Shown piece after piece: positions 11,131 through 21,790 of a stretch of DNA of 64,000 bases (positions are counted from its first letter, which is position 1; each line of letters begins with the position of its first letter). The notes beneath the pieces are model-generated. The model worked only from the letters and a program-made list of their open reading frames with translations. It did no database searches and had not been told where the DNA came from. The stretch is taken from the NCBI GenBank assembly GCA_038277395.1, contig CM076196.1, positions 93,254,385-93,318,384 of the forward strand, written 5' to 3'. Made by a program: the position numbers and the translations under genes. Origin of the DNA: Dryocosmus kuriphilus (Eukaryota; Arthropoda; Insecta; Hymenoptera; Cynipidae).

Positions 11131-11560
11131 TTTAGATTGAGTTATGCTGTGCCGCATTGAGTTATGCTGTGTCGTATTGAGTTATGCAGTGTCGCATTGA
11201 GTCATGCTGTTTAGGATTGATTTATTTTTGGTTATTTAGTTTTGCTGTGTAGCGGTACCAATTTCGACTACGCATTACTCAGACATGCTTTGAGGCTATG
11301 TGTAGCCGGTTATTGAATTTTTCGTGTTATCCATTACTCCAATAAATTTAGAGGCTATGGGTAGAAATTATTGAGTTATGCTGTGTAGTATTGGGTTTTG
11401 TTGATAATTTCCTTTTGGGGTTATACAAAATTTCTTTATTTCGCCGTGTGGTTTGAGCTTTGCTGGTAGCACATATAGATTTTGCTGGTAGCATGAGTAA
11501 ATTGTAGTTTTTCTGGTAGCATTGAGTTTTGCTATGTAGCAAGTTCGATTTCGAGTTTTT
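11131..11560. repeat. Short tandem repeats: about 22-bp GAGTTATGCTGTG unit and TGCTGGTAGCA unit
   Basis: TTGAGTTATGCTGTGTCGCA occurs in four to five near-copies at 11136-11225 and degenerates afterwards. A second motif, TTTTGCTGGTAGCA, recurs at about 11459-11545. Both look like diverged minisatellites. There is no protein-coding signal. Confidence 0.6.
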
Positions 11561-12311
11561 GGGAAAAATCAATCTTGGAGCAATTAATTAGACTTATCCT
11601 GAGTTCAACCGAATTTGTCAATTGACTTTTCGAGAATATTGTATGAAATAATTTTGAGTTAAGAATTCCGTTTGACAAAATTCGTTTCATGGAGCAACGC
11701 GTCTAGAAGCTAGATTCTTTAAGTCGAGTTAAGGCTGATAGTTATATTCTATGATTTTGAATTGTATAAGACCATCTTTCCATTATTTAGGTTCCCAATC
11801 CTTTGTTTTAGAAATACTAGAATTGTCGAGAATCGCCGAGAATTGAAATAATATTGAAGAATCTCTACTAGTGTAAAATTATTGTCAAGAAAATTTGATC
11901 CATAATCCTTGCCTATTGATCCACTTTTAATGAATTTGTTAAATATACGAACAGATGTTTATAGTAAAATGAGCCTTGTTTATTGACGGACAACCCCCAG
12001 CGCCGAACATGAGCTAACCGCGTGCAATCTGGTTAAGCTGCTTTCGTAAATTTACTAATATCTGCTTTATTGAGAGTATTATTTAGAGAATTTAATTGTT
12101 GAGATTTCTGATTATTGAATTGATTGGTCCCGAAAAGACCTGGCGCCCAAAAACTTGAGCTCTTTTTTTTTGAGATTTGGTTTTGTTTGATTTCGAAGTT
12201 TAGTTTCGGTTTATATTTAGGATTAATAGGAAGCAGTACCATAGTAATGTTGTGGTTTTGACTAATTAATATGGAGGTAAAAATTCACAACATTATAATA
12301 TATATGCATGT
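11561..12311. other. A+T-rich spacer, no gene seen
   Basis: Nothing beyond short random frames (for example 12033-12242 on the minus strand). Confidence 0.35.
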
Positions 12312-12675
12312 ATAAAATCGTTTATCTCAGATGTCAGTTTCATAGGTCTGGACGAATGCTCTTTTTTTTATTCCCAGGTGCGCCTTTGAATCTCTATGAG
12401 GGTAGTGCTTTTGCCGCCTTGGCACCCGGGATAGACATCGCGTGATATTTTCTTTTCATTGACCAATAAGAATTGAGATATTTCATGATGTTACCTGACA
12501 GGGGTCACTTTTTGTATAAAAAAAAAAAACAACAAGTAGTGATACTTTGTGTCTTTGATAGTGTTGCCTGACTGGGGTCAATATTTATGCAGTGACCCTT
12601 TGAGATACGTCTGTGGCATTTATGAATTTCCTCAACTCAAAATCCCATCTCTTACTTCAGGAATCCCTTTACGCC
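12312..12675 (+). repeat. Direct repeat, left copy (upstream of Dong-like LINE)
   Basis: About 350 bp share an ordered set of blocks with 13000-13345: TATCTCAGATG, GACGAATGCTCT, ATTCCCAGGTGCGCCT, CCTTGGCACCCGGGATA, an A-run followed by CAAC, TTTGTGAATTTCCTCAA-like and TTTACGCCTGAGC. The left copy ends in unrelated sequence and then an AAT microsatellite. It may be the 5' region of a second, deleted LINE copy. Confidence 0.65.
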
Positions 12676-12860
12676 TGAGCAAAAGCTGCGATGCTTCGTG
12701 GTCCAGAGCAGGATTATTTTATTTATTTGAAGAATGCACAAGCAAAATGATTTGTAAAACGACATCTGACACCAGCGAATCTACAGAGCACTTGCCGCGT
12801 TCGCGACCGTGTTTAGTAGCGAAGTACCTGGTCATGATTACCTGTGGGAGGTTGTGGGCC

Positions 12861-12861
12861 A

Positions 12862-12900
<39 letters not shown>

Positions 12901-12940
12901 TGTATAATATATATAATATATGTATATATATATAATTGTA
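12861..12940. repeat. (AAT)n then TA-rich microsatellite
   Basis: About 13 AAT units (12861-12900) followed by TA-rich sequence. Such a run fits the 3' tail or the target of TAA-specific LINEs such as Dong, but it could also be a plain microsatellite. Confidence 0.8.
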
Positions 12941-12999
12941 TTTGTGTACGTTTGTGAAGTTGTGTGTGTTGTCCACCGCTCGAAATATTATTATATTAA

Positions 13000-13223
13000 T
13001 TGAGTCGTTTGTCTCAGATGCTGGTTTGAAAAATCTTGACGAATGCTCTGGTTTCCATTCCCAGGTATGCCTCCGACTTTCCTTCTCTCGTTATCTCTCT
13101 CTGTGGGGAGTGCTTTTACCCCCTTGGCACCTGGGATAATCAATATCGCTTGAAATTTATAATACTAAAAAAGAATTGAGGACGAATATCTCTGATAACG
13201 TTGCCTATAAGGGAGCATTGTTC

Positions 13224-13261
<38 letters not shown>

Positions 13262-13345
13262 AACGAGCAATGGTTCTTCGGGCGTTTTTTTGAGACATTT
13301 GTGAATTTCCTCAATTCAAAAAAACACCTCATACTTCAGGCATCA
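13000..13345 (+). repeat. Direct repeat, right copy (5' region of the Dong-like LINE)
   Basis: Partner of 12312-12675. It precedes the LINE reading frame by about 60 bp and contains an A-run of about 33 (13228-13260). It is likely the 5' untranslated region, which may also carry the internal promoter usual for LINEs. Confidence 0.6.
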
Positions 13346-13402
13346 GTTTACGCTTGAGCTCTAGTGCGCAGTGCCATCCACAACCGGTCTTTCTCGGATT
13401 AG

Positions 13403-13999
13403 AACTTCGGTTCAGTTGCACGTCGCAATAGGACTGAAACAACAGGTCGGCGACCTGGTAATGACCATGGACAAATGCGAAGTGATGAAGTGGAAATGAA
13501 GTGGACGGTCCAGCTCAAGAAGGACCTGCTTACATGTTGGCAGGGCTTACACGACAACGCCTCAGTATGTGAGAGATCAAGCGTATTTGAGTCTATATTC
13601 CGGCAAGAGGAAGAACGACAATCTCCGGCGAAGAGACCACCCGTTCCTGCAATACAATCTTTGCAGGTGGCCGAAAATGCCAGCTTGAGAAGTAGAGGAG
13701 TTAAAATCCATCCAGAAATGTTCCTCAGGATGAAAAAGTTAGTGGAAGCGGACAATTCTCTTTCTAATCTAAAACCCAAAGGTATAAACCTCTGGGCTCT
13801 AAATTGTGCAGTTTACGATAAGGCAGTATTTATGCTTCGTGACGAAAGAAGTCATGATACTTCTGAGCATGTAAGTACGTATCGCAGATGTATTCTACAG
13901 CTTCTGGCTAAAATTGAGATGGCGAGACGGCATGCGTCGCATGTTCAGTGTGCGATCGCGTACACAACATCAAACAAAAAGTGCACACCAAAAGTTTGA
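13403..13999 (+). pseudogene. Dong/R4-like LINE protein, N-terminal part
   Basis: The frame is open from a stop just before 13403; Met codons occur at 13475 and later. It contains a basic, low-complexity start (RRNRTETTGRRPGND) and then a helical region (VQLKKDLLTCWQGLHDN) that resembles N-terminal segments of R4-type LINEs. The frame ends at 13997-13999. About 50 bp later the TIR element is inserted, and the LINE protein resumes after it at about 15203 (QYCTQKITALVTAKQLL). No metal-binding Myb or zinc finger domain was recognised here. Confidence 0.55.
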
Positions 14000-14053
14000 G
14001 CATTTGCTTAAACCGTGAGGAGAACTTATCACACACTGAACAAGTGCAAGCTA

Positions 14054-15200
14054 GGGGAGAGCGGGGCAACAATGTCAGTATATATAAATTCATCACCCCT
14101 ATTAAAACCTAAAATATTAATTTTAAAGTTTGAGTTTCTTTATAATATAATCTATAAGATATGTACTTTTTTCCCCTGTGAAATATTTTCTTATAAAATG
14201 AAAATTTATATATTATTTTAAGGATTGAAATTTGGAGCATAAAAATCGTAAACACTACCGAATTTTAAATGTACGGGGAGAAAAGGAAAAACTTTAATAA
14301 CTTTCCTAAATAATTTTATTATAAAGTTTAACACTCGACCTTTAAATCCTTGTTCATATATTCTTCCAGTATACGTAATTAAAAAGTTACGTTAATAATA
14401 AGAGAAATATATATGTGGGACATGTTGTGTCTAATCGTCACCAAACGACTGGGCACGAATGTCACACTTAATCTGCGCAGAGCCGCGGTCGCGCAGAACA
14501 GCTGATTTCTCTAGCCTTAAACTTCGATGTTTACATTTGTAGTCTAGCAGTATGTAGGTAGTTAGGTATTTATAGTTATTACTTAAATAAATAGCACAAA
14601 ATGTTGAGAGGGTACAAAAAAAAGAGGGAGATCGAGGAAGTTGGACAGACGGTGATTTGAAATTAGCTATTGACACGCTATTTTTTCATGCTCGCTCCAT
14701 GTGAAATTTGTGCCCCGTATGTATGACATACCGCGTCCCGATATGATGCTCCGTGCCCCGCTGAATGCATGCTCGGTTTCTTTTTTTAAAAATAAAAATA
14801 GTAATTAAGTAATTTGTACTTATACAATATTTAATTCTTGAAAGGTGCCTCCATTTATTCTTATTTCTTATTTCAGGATAACCCTACTGATAGAAATCAC
14901 TTGTAATGCCTGGAGATTATCAGGCCAGAGAAGTTTCTGAGATGCGGGCTCTCTGGTAGCAGTTTTTAAAGTTTCAAGTAGGGCTTTTAAATGGCTTGAA
15001 GGCTCGTAAATCCCAAATCTCTTAGACCTCGGACTACCTCTAGAGACGAAATCATTCAAATCGAGCCTGAAAAAAGCCTGAAATCGTCCTGAGAACACGC
15101 CTGACAATATCCTGAGATTTTCAATAGGCAGGGAACTCTAAAAAGGTATAATAATTTAAAAATTTGAAGTTCTGAGTGACATTGGTGCCCCGCTCACCCC
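14054..15200. mobile_element. Non-autonomous DNA transposon with about 24-bp TIRs, TA target duplication
   Basis: The left end begins GGGGAGAGCGGGGCAACAAT and the right end is its inverse with two mismatches in 24 (GGGGTGAGCGGGGCACCAAT read on the minus strand). TA flanks both ends (14052-14053 and 15201-15202), as for Tc1/mariner/pogo-type elements. Internal sequence repeats parts of the TIR (GGGCACGAATGTCAC near 14450; GTGCCCCG motifs near 14710 and 14750). No transposase frame is seen. Removing it joins two parts of the LINE protein, which confirms it as an insertion. Confidence 0.75.
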
Positions 15201-16620
15201 TACTGACCATCAGCCAGTACTGCACGCAAAAAATAACAGCTCTTGTAACAGCAAAGCAGCTGCTTGAACAGCGGGTTAAAAGGACACAGCGAAATTCCAT
15301 CTTTGCTACTAGTCCTTCCCGTCTGTTTTGAATGAGTCAACAGCCGTCAAAAAACCGGCAAATCGAGAATACATCGAGGTCCTCTGGAAGGGGTTATATG
15401 GAGAGACTTGTGTGTTAAACGAATACGTAGAAAATATAACGCTCTTTCGAACCATTTCTCGTAGACAAGGTTTAGATGATCCAATGGAGGAGCTTCCGCC
15501 AATTACTGTGGAAGAAGTGAAAAAAGTAGTCGCTAGAACTAAGAACTTTTCAGTGCCGGGTCCAGATAAAATTAACAACTATTGGTGGAAGAAATTTACT
15601 TCTACTCACAAATATCTGGTCTGTATATTCAATTCATTTCTTAACGGTGAACAATCTTTTCCGCAGTGGTTGGTGTAAGGACGTACGGTACTGACTTCAA
15701 AAACCGGAGACATGTCGAATCCAAGGAACTACAGACCCATAGCTTGTTTGAACACACCTGTTACAAGCTATACACTGACATTCTTAAGGAGAGGATATTA
15801 ACATCTATTGAGCCAGTGTGGAGCGCAGTAGTTGAACAACGCGGATGCAAGAGAGGCATGGCAGGTTGCAGGGAGAACTTTTTAATAGAAAGGTGTGTGA
15901 CCCAAGATTCGATTTAGTATCGACGCAAACTTTCCATGGCTTGGATTGACTATCACAAGGCATCTGATTCTACGAATCAGGATCTCATCATCAAGCTCCT
16001 TGAATGCCTGATGGTACATCCAAGGATATTGAGGTGCATAAGGGAGCTGGTGCTTTTGTGGCGAACGAGATTTGTCGTAACAACTGACAACAGACAGGTG
16101 AACACGAACTGTGTCACCTACAGGAGAGGAGTCTTTCAAGGGGACTCTCGTAGTCCGCTTCACTTCTGCATCTCTCTCTTGCCTTTAACAATTGTGCTCC
16201 GGGAGAATCGCTGTAGATATCTATGTGGCCCGCCAAAAAAAAAGAGAATATAAGATCAACCATCTTTTATATATTGACAACCTTAAACTCTTTGCGTCTT
16301 CAAAAGAGGACCTAAACATCCTTATGGCGACCGTAATTTAATACTCCCAGGCGATCGGAACGACCTTTGGTCTCTACAAATGTGCGTGTTTCCACCTCTG
16401 GAAAGGAAGACTAGTAGAAGGATCCTCGTGGGATGATCAAGATATTCAGCTTATAGGCGGAAATACTATTCAGCATCTTGAAATGGATAGGCATACGCAT
16501 ATCTTTGTATTTTACAAGCTGAGACCCATGATGTGTGTGTGGTGAAAGTGACTCTCCAAAAAGGTATTGTCAAATTCTCAGAAAACTTAGGGCTTCTGAG
16601 TTATCTGGGAAAAATAAGAT
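15201..16620 (+). pseudogene. Dong/R4-like reverse transcriptase domain
   Basis: Fragments in several frames: QYCTQKITALVTAKQLL (15214 on), then ITVEEVKKVVARTKNFSVPG with PDKINNYWWKKF (15328-15678), AWIDYHKASDS (RT motif A; Ser replaces the usual Phe), GVFQGDSRSPLHF (motif B, about 16126-16165) and HLLYIDNLKLFASSKEDLN (motif C, about 16261-16317). The catalytic YxDD box reads YIDN, so a metal-binding Asp is lost. Stops separate all blocks. Confidence 0.75.
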
Positions 16621-17176
16621 CCAGGCGACCAATACGTTTGCTGTTCCCATACTGCTGTACACGTTTGGGGCAATAAAGTGGAACATCGATTAGTTGAAGG
16701 ACATCGACCGAGAAACGCGTAGAATGATGACAATCCATCGAAGTCATGTTCCTAGAACTTCCGTACATCGAATGTACCTTCCACGAGATCAAGGAGGAGG
16801 CGGACTGTTGAGTTTGGAGCGTCGCTTCTGAACAATGCCACTGACAGGGCAGCAGAGGAGCTCGCTCTCCGACTTGATTCCTGCGACAACACATGTGGCC
16901 TAGCATCGTTGTCACATTCGGTGTTCGAAAGTCGTATGAAGAAAGCAGAACACTCGCTTCTACTGAAGGAACCTGTCGGTAAGCCTTTTCATGGTCCGTT
17001 CTACGAAGCAATACGTAGAGAAGAACTATCTAAGGCCTTGCCTTACATGTTTCTTAAGTCTGATGGACTGAAAAAGGAGACCGAGGGATTCCTTTTTGCA
17101 TGTCAGGACGGCGTTATCGACACCTTGGCTTACCGCGATCGTGTGATGAATATACCTCTGCTGTCCCAAACATAAA
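16621..17176 (+). pseudogene. Dong/R4-like LINE, region after RT (thumb/linker)
   Basis: The frame at 16909-17175 reads SVFESRMKKAEHSLLLKE and continues with GKPFHGPFYEAIRREELS, resembling the linker between RT and zinc knuckle in R4-type proteins. The preceding 300 bases are frameshifted. There is no catalytic motif here. Confidence 0.5.
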
Positions 17177-17812
17177 CATATTAAGTCGCATTCGTCGTAC
17201 TGACGGGAATCGCTAAGCTGTGCCGAGCGATTCTCGACTCAATGGGGGATGCGAATTACTACGTTTTCATTTGGGACAGCACATCTGTTGGCGATATCAA
17301 CTGCCGAACGTGCAAACAAGGGCCAGAAATTCTCGGGCATTTCCTGAATGGATGCTCAAAAAATGCGCGTTACGCGGACATTGAGATGCACAATGCGGCT
17401 CTAAAAGTGATATGTGACCAATTTCGGCACATCAACGGTGTCGATGGAATACCCGTTTTGCCATGCAGCCAAGTGGATCGCGAGCCCGTCATAGGAAATA
17501 AGCAGTGTAAGATCTACTGGAACTTTTCGTTGTCCACTACTCACCGTATCAGTGCGACGAAGCCTGATATTGTCCTCCATGACCCAAAGACTAAGGTCAT
17601 TCATGTGATTGACTTTTCGGCGCTAGCTGATGGTAACATTACATGGAAGGAGGAAGAGAAGCAGACTAAATATCAAGATCTGCTTTTTTAATTGGGTAGG
17701 CTATATCCAGGATGCAAAGTCCACCTTGCAGTTTATTATTATTGGCTGCCTTGGAGGTATGAAGGCTCCCTTCTTAAGCCAAGTAAAAAAGATTACGGCT
17801 TGTCAACATTAA
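17177..17812 (+). pseudogene. Dong/R4-like CCHC knuckle and restriction-like endonuclease
   Basis: The long frame 17242-17691 shows a CX2CX8HX4C knuckle (CRTCKQGPEILGHFLNGC, about 17302-17355) and then the restriction-like endonuclease core: KPDIVLHDPKTKVIHVIDFS (about 17560-17619) followed by EEEKQTKYQD. In the family this nuclease nicks the target for target-primed reverse transcription. A frameshift near 17685 leads to a C-terminal block with GCLGGMKAPFLSQVK (17630-17812 frame). This is the best preserved part of the element. Confidence 0.8.
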
Positions 17813-17944
17813 GCTTCGTACATTGGAAACCGTATGCAAAAGGCAATACCCCTTGAGTCACTACACCTGGCGCGCCAACACTGTTCCTCGTAATACGTAA
17901 TATCTAGATTGGTAGTTGTAAAAAAGCATCTAAAGGTGTGAGTT

Positions 17945-18158
17945 TTTCACCTTCAACACTGGGGTTGTTCCCCTGGAATGGTGAAGTCGAAATAAGACCT
18001 TAGACAGCACAAGACTTGCTTCCTTGGAGCTTGATAAAAGACTGAGCTATCGGGCGTGTAGCGAGAACCAGCAAGCGACTCCCCAGTCGGGAACCGTCGT
18101 AAGTTTCCGGCCGGGTTCGGCACAGACCCGTCACCCACCCGGTTGCGCCCGCGTAACA
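17945..18158 (-). repeat. 3' LTR of copy B, truncated
   Basis: It begins (minus strand) TGTTACGCGGGCGC where the 5' LTR has TGTAACGCGGACG. Similarity to 25430-25649 runs from there to about the ACTGGGGTTG block near 17957 and then ends. The remaining LTR (including the TACA terminus) is missing at the junction with the Dong-like LINE. Confidence 0.8.
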
Positions 18159-18173
18159 CCCCCCCCCCCCCCC
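18159..18173 (-). promoter_or_regulatory. Polypurine tract of copy B
   Basis: A run of 15 C on the plus strand (15 G on the coding strand) immediately precedes the 3' LTR, in the position of the plus-strand primer. Confidence 0.8.
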
Positions 18174-18743
18174 TCAATCGGGTTTCGGGTGTATACCCGG
18201 AAAAGTTAAAAATTAAAATACCCTAACTAATATTACAAATAACACCGGAGAACATATTTATATTAGTCGTTTCTTCATTGCGAAGACATCCTCCAATCCC
18301 GTTGTTTCCCTCGTACCGATTCTTCTATCCTTCCCTCTCGCTTTCCTCCTCCGACGTCAGCCGAGCGCCTGGAATCCCCTGCTTCTCCATCGATCTTGAC
18401 AAAGAAAGAAACTGTCCCTGTTCCAACACTGTCCCGGAGTTTTGTCTTCCTGTTTTGAGTCTGAAGTTTTTGTATGTATTTGTCTTTTTGTTTTGGAGTG
18501 CGGAGTTTCTGTCTGGAATTGTCTTTTTGTTTTGGAGTTCGGATTATGTCAAAATTACATGAATATGAATTCTCTGCCTGTTGCTCATCTACACTTAAAG
18601 ATCATTACCCCGTCATTATGGTGTGCCTTACCTTAATGCCTGCGAACTTGCATAATTAAATTTAAACTCTGTTACCTATACCTTATTACAACGACATTAA
18701 TTTTCTAATTTTAAATCTTTGATGCTGAATTCCCTGTACTTTC
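18174..18743 (-). other. 3' non-coding region of copy B
   Basis: Matches 33706-34310 of copy C in part. No extra ORF like that of copy A is visible. Confidence 0.55.
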
Positions 18744-19106
18744 TCACTTGAGATTCTTCAATTGACAAATTGTGGGGCAAATTCTTCGCTTAATAATAAA
18801 AGGACCTTCGTGTTGGTCGAACAGTTTCCCTGCCTTCTTATCTGCTTTGTTTGCCAGATTTGTTACCTTTTTTAAAACCCTGCCTCCGTTTTTAATTCCG
18901 ATTTCCCTTCTCCTTAAATTATACCTTGAAGCCTGTTTCTCGCCAGTTTCATCCAAATTCTCTTGGACTTCCTCCTTTATTATTCGTAACCTTTTAAACC
19001 TGTCAGTCCATTTGTCTACACTTTGAAATTCTATTTCTGTATCTTCCTCTAGGTCACTTTTTAGGGATTTGATTGGCTCTATTTCGCGACATAGATTTAA
19101 GAACAC
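18744..19106 (-). pseudogene. Integrase C-terminal domain (copy B)
   Basis: 121 codons. They cover REIEPIKSL, a helical, charged segment (DKWTDRFKRLRIIKEEVQ) and the GPY/F-like block FDQHEGPFIIKRR that ends Ty3/gypsy integrases. Just upstream the core breaks off: the neighbouring frame ends LTESSDK and the sequence jumps to this one. The block with the catalytic Glu, seen (altered) in copy A, is deleted. Confidence 0.75.
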
Positions 19107-19710
19107 TTATTTGTCCGAACTTTCCGTCAACACGCGCATGGTTTTATTTACGAATTCCCTGCCATTATCCGTATAGAGAATCCGCGTTATTCCCCAAAGG
19201 GAAATGACACGCTTATGAAATTCCAACTCTATTGTCTTTCCGTTTGCTTTTCTAGTAGGTATAATTTCCACCCATTTTGTGAAAATATCCACGAAAACTA
19301 ATACTTACTGGTTTTGACCCTTTCTTGATGTTGGTGCTGGTCCCATGATATCTGCAGCAGTTATAGTCCACGGTTCTTCTACTATTCTTTTTTCCATTAG
19401 CCCTATTTTAACCTGGTTGCTCGGACTTGTTCTTTGACACATCGTTCAGTTTTTCACGTATTTGATTATTTCCGAATGCTACCCTGGCCAGAAGTAGTAC
19501 TCCGAAATTCTCGCATGCCTTTTCTCGGAACCTAAATATCCCGCCTGTGTACGGCCGTGATCTTCTTTAAGAACCTGATTTCGTAAATTTTTCGGTACGA
19601 CGAGTTTCCTGGACGAGCCTGGTAATAGATTGGATTTTAATGGATCATTCCTGTAAAAATAGAGTTGAGAGTCTCGTATCCGCCATTTTTCGTATTCTTC
19701 CGGTCTGGCA
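19107..19710 (-). pseudogene. Integrase zinc finger and core (copy B), catalytic Glu region deleted
   Basis: The frame 19292-19107 reads MDIFTKWVEIIPTRKANG and YTDNGREFVNKTMR, with the second catalytic Asp intact (TDNG). Upstream on the minus strand (about 19400-19560) lie the HHCC finger and the first Asp block (AADIMGP-like, frameshifted). The Glu block is absent because of the deletion noted in the C-terminal entry. Confidence 0.75.
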
Positions 19711-20450
19711 CTAATTTGAACTACCTTTTCTATAGATCACCTCGTAGTCGTATTCAAGTAGCCCCAGCGCCCATCTGGCTAGTCTGCCAGTGGAATTTTT
19801 GAGGTTATGGAGCCATTTTAACGCTAAATTGTCCATTATAACCTTCAAACTGTATCCTTCAATGTACGGTTTATATTTTCTAATAGCCCAAACTATGGCC
19901 AAGCACCCATTTTCTGATGCCTCGTCAACCTGCAGCCCATTTTCATTAACCTTAAAAGACAAGTACCTTATTTCTGAGCAGGCAAATTTGCATTTATCTG
20001 GACTGACTGTTAAATTTACCTTATTCAATTTATCCAAAACTATATTCAAATATTTCGAACGATTACCAAATTTCCTGTAACTATTATTATGTCGTCTAAA
20101 TAACAAAAAACGTTTGGCTTAAGATCTGGAGTAATTATTTTATCCAGAAGCCTTCGGAACGTGGCTGGTGAATTCGTTAGACCAAAAGGCATTCTGCTAA
20201 ATTCAAATATGCCCATACTGAGTACTGTGAATGCTGTAACCGATCTGGAACTTTATTCCAAAAGGATTTGTAAATATTCCACTTTTAAATCAATTTTTGA
20301 AATAAATTTCCCTGCTCTAAGTGCGTCCAAAACTTCGGTCATGAGTGATATTGGATAAGGATCTTTTTTGGTTACGTTATTTACCTTGCGGAAATCTACG
20401 CAAAATCTGTATTCTCCGTTCAGTTTTTTAATCATCACAATTGGAGTTGA
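19711..20450 (-). pseudogene. Reverse transcriptase and RNase H (copy B)
   Basis: 20438-20253 carries MMIKKLNGEYRFCVDFRKVN and MTEVLDALRAGKFISKIDLK. YLDD is intact on the minus strand at about 20102-20091. 20106-19711 continues through NKVNLTVSPDKCKFACSEIR and LAIVWAIRKYKPYIEGYS, LALKWLHNL and YDYEVIYRK of RNase H. Part of the connection domain and the N-terminal RNase H is missing, so reverse transcription would fail. Confidence 0.8.
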
Positions 20451-20924
20451 TCAATCTGAATGAGAATGCCTTATAATTCGCTGTTCTAACATTTGGTCCA
20501 TTTCTTTAAATATTTCCTGTTTAATTTTGGGGCTTACGTGGTAATAGCCCTCTTTTATTGGCTGGTGCCCCTGAACATCAATTTTGTATTCTGCCAAATG
20601 GGTTGCCTTATGTTCTTTCCAATGGTAAATAATTTTCTCTTCCAATAGATTTTCCAATTGCGTTTGTTGGTTATTGCTTAACTCAACAATAACTTCGCTA
20701 ATTTCCGAAGAATAATTCTCCTTTTCTTCAATTTTCCCTGGCTGGTCAGAAATATTGTCTAACAAAATTTCTCTTTCTTTCAAATTGACCCATTGGATTC
20801 TGTTTTTACTTTCTACCAATTCACTAACATTTTCCGGTTTCTTATTTGTTTTCGTATTCTTATTATTTTTAATAAGCTTGCTATCCTTTTTCTTATCCTT
20901 AGCCTGATTCCTACTATTTCCCAT
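20451..20924 (-). pseudogene. Pol linker between protease and RT (copy B)
   Basis: 158 codons, very Lys/Asn-rich at the start (KDKKKDSKLIKNNKNTKTNK), then a more ordered segment ending in LEEKIIYHWKEHKATHLAEY and KQEIFKEMDQMLEQRIIRHS, which is the usual lead-in to gypsy RT. It is open but ends at a stop just before the RT motifs. Confidence 0.7.
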
Positions 20925-21478
20925 TCTATCCGAATTCTTTTTCTTACTGTTACTTTTATTAAATCTAAGTGAGTCTCGGGTGTCTGAGTCGTTGCTGGTC
21001 TCTTGGGTAGGGATATCTTCTATTGGTGGGAATTTTTGCTTGTGGGGATTTTTATTAAATTAGGAATATACTCGTCAGGATTTGTTACATGAATTTTTGC
21101 ATTTTATGTTTTTTTGGATGGGTGTGGATTACTAGCTACTTGGGGGACTTCGCTACTTTCTGTCTTGAGTTTTGTTTTGTCGGGTTTCCTGTCGCTTTTC
21201 CAACTGATGTTTCCTCCGAAATTCGGTTTCACTTTATTGCTTTTATTTTCTTTCTTAAAATCTAACCTATTTCTGCTATTTACATTCATCTTATCCTTAT
21301 TATCACTTGTATCCTCATAATATTTTGATCCTTATTACCTTTATTATCCTTATTACCCTTTTTATCCTTATTATCATTTTTCGTACCTTTAGGTTCTGTT
21401 TTAGTTTTGTATGAGTCTTCTGTGATTGGGAGGGATAAAGATTCGGGTTGTGCTTCCATTTGATAGTGCGTGGGTGGG
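20925..21478 (-). pseudogene. Low-complexity Pol spacer (copy B)
   Basis: A Lys/Asn/Asp-rich stretch with GATAAT/AAGGAT-type repeats on the coding strand, equivalent to the KDNKDNKGN repeats of copy C at 30470-30550. Broken by stops. Confidence 0.6.
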
Positions 21479-21790
21479 TTACCTGGTAACCATCAGGTCT
21501 CTGTCATAGTCCAGAGTCATTCGTAAGCCTTTCAGCATATCTGTGCCTAATATTCCTACTGAATTTAGTTTTGGGACTATCCTGGAATGTACATCTTTAA
21601 CCCTCTTTCCTATAAAAATTGGGATGACTAATTGTCCTATTATTTCCGCTCTTCGGCCGTTAACTACTAATAGGCTATACGAATCTGGTTCAAAAATATT
21701 AAAATTTGCTTTTTTGATTTCTTCTATCAATTCCTTTCCCACTTAGGAATGTGATGCACCTGTGTCTACCAAAGTTCTGTGTAGGTTATT
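21479..21790 (-). pseudogene. Retropepsin (aspartic protease), copy B
   Basis: LHRTLVDTGASHS holds the active-site DTGA (about 21771-21760). An in-frame stop follows SHS, and the rest continues from 21742 with EELIEEIKKANFNIFEP-like sequence and ends with the conserved ILGTDML block. The catalytic triad is intact, unlike copy C (DTDA). The stop at about 21743 disables it. Confidence 0.8.

Larger units (their letters stand above)
13000..17940 (+). mobile_element. Dong/R4-like non-LTR retrotransposon (restriction-like endonuclease type)
   Basis: One degraded open-frame series reads N-terminal region, RT, CCHC knuckle, then a PD...D/E-type restriction-like endonuclease, the order of R2/R4/Dong LINEs. 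RT wording such as GVFQGDS with LHFCISLLPLT and a final GCLGGMK block matches the Dong/R4 group better than R2. The 5' region is the right-hand direct repeat at 13000-13345. The N-terminal coding part is split by a TIR element at 14054-15200. The 3' end runs into the truncated LTR of gypsy copy B near 17940. Many stops and frameshifts: inactive. Confidence 0.8.

Noticed and set aside
12719..12976. Minus-strand ORF with a poly-Tyr run
   Set aside because: Produced by the AAT microsatellite.
13403..17812. R2 element in rDNA
   Set aside because: No 28S rRNA sequence flanks it, and the RT and C-terminal wording fits Dong/R4 better than R2.
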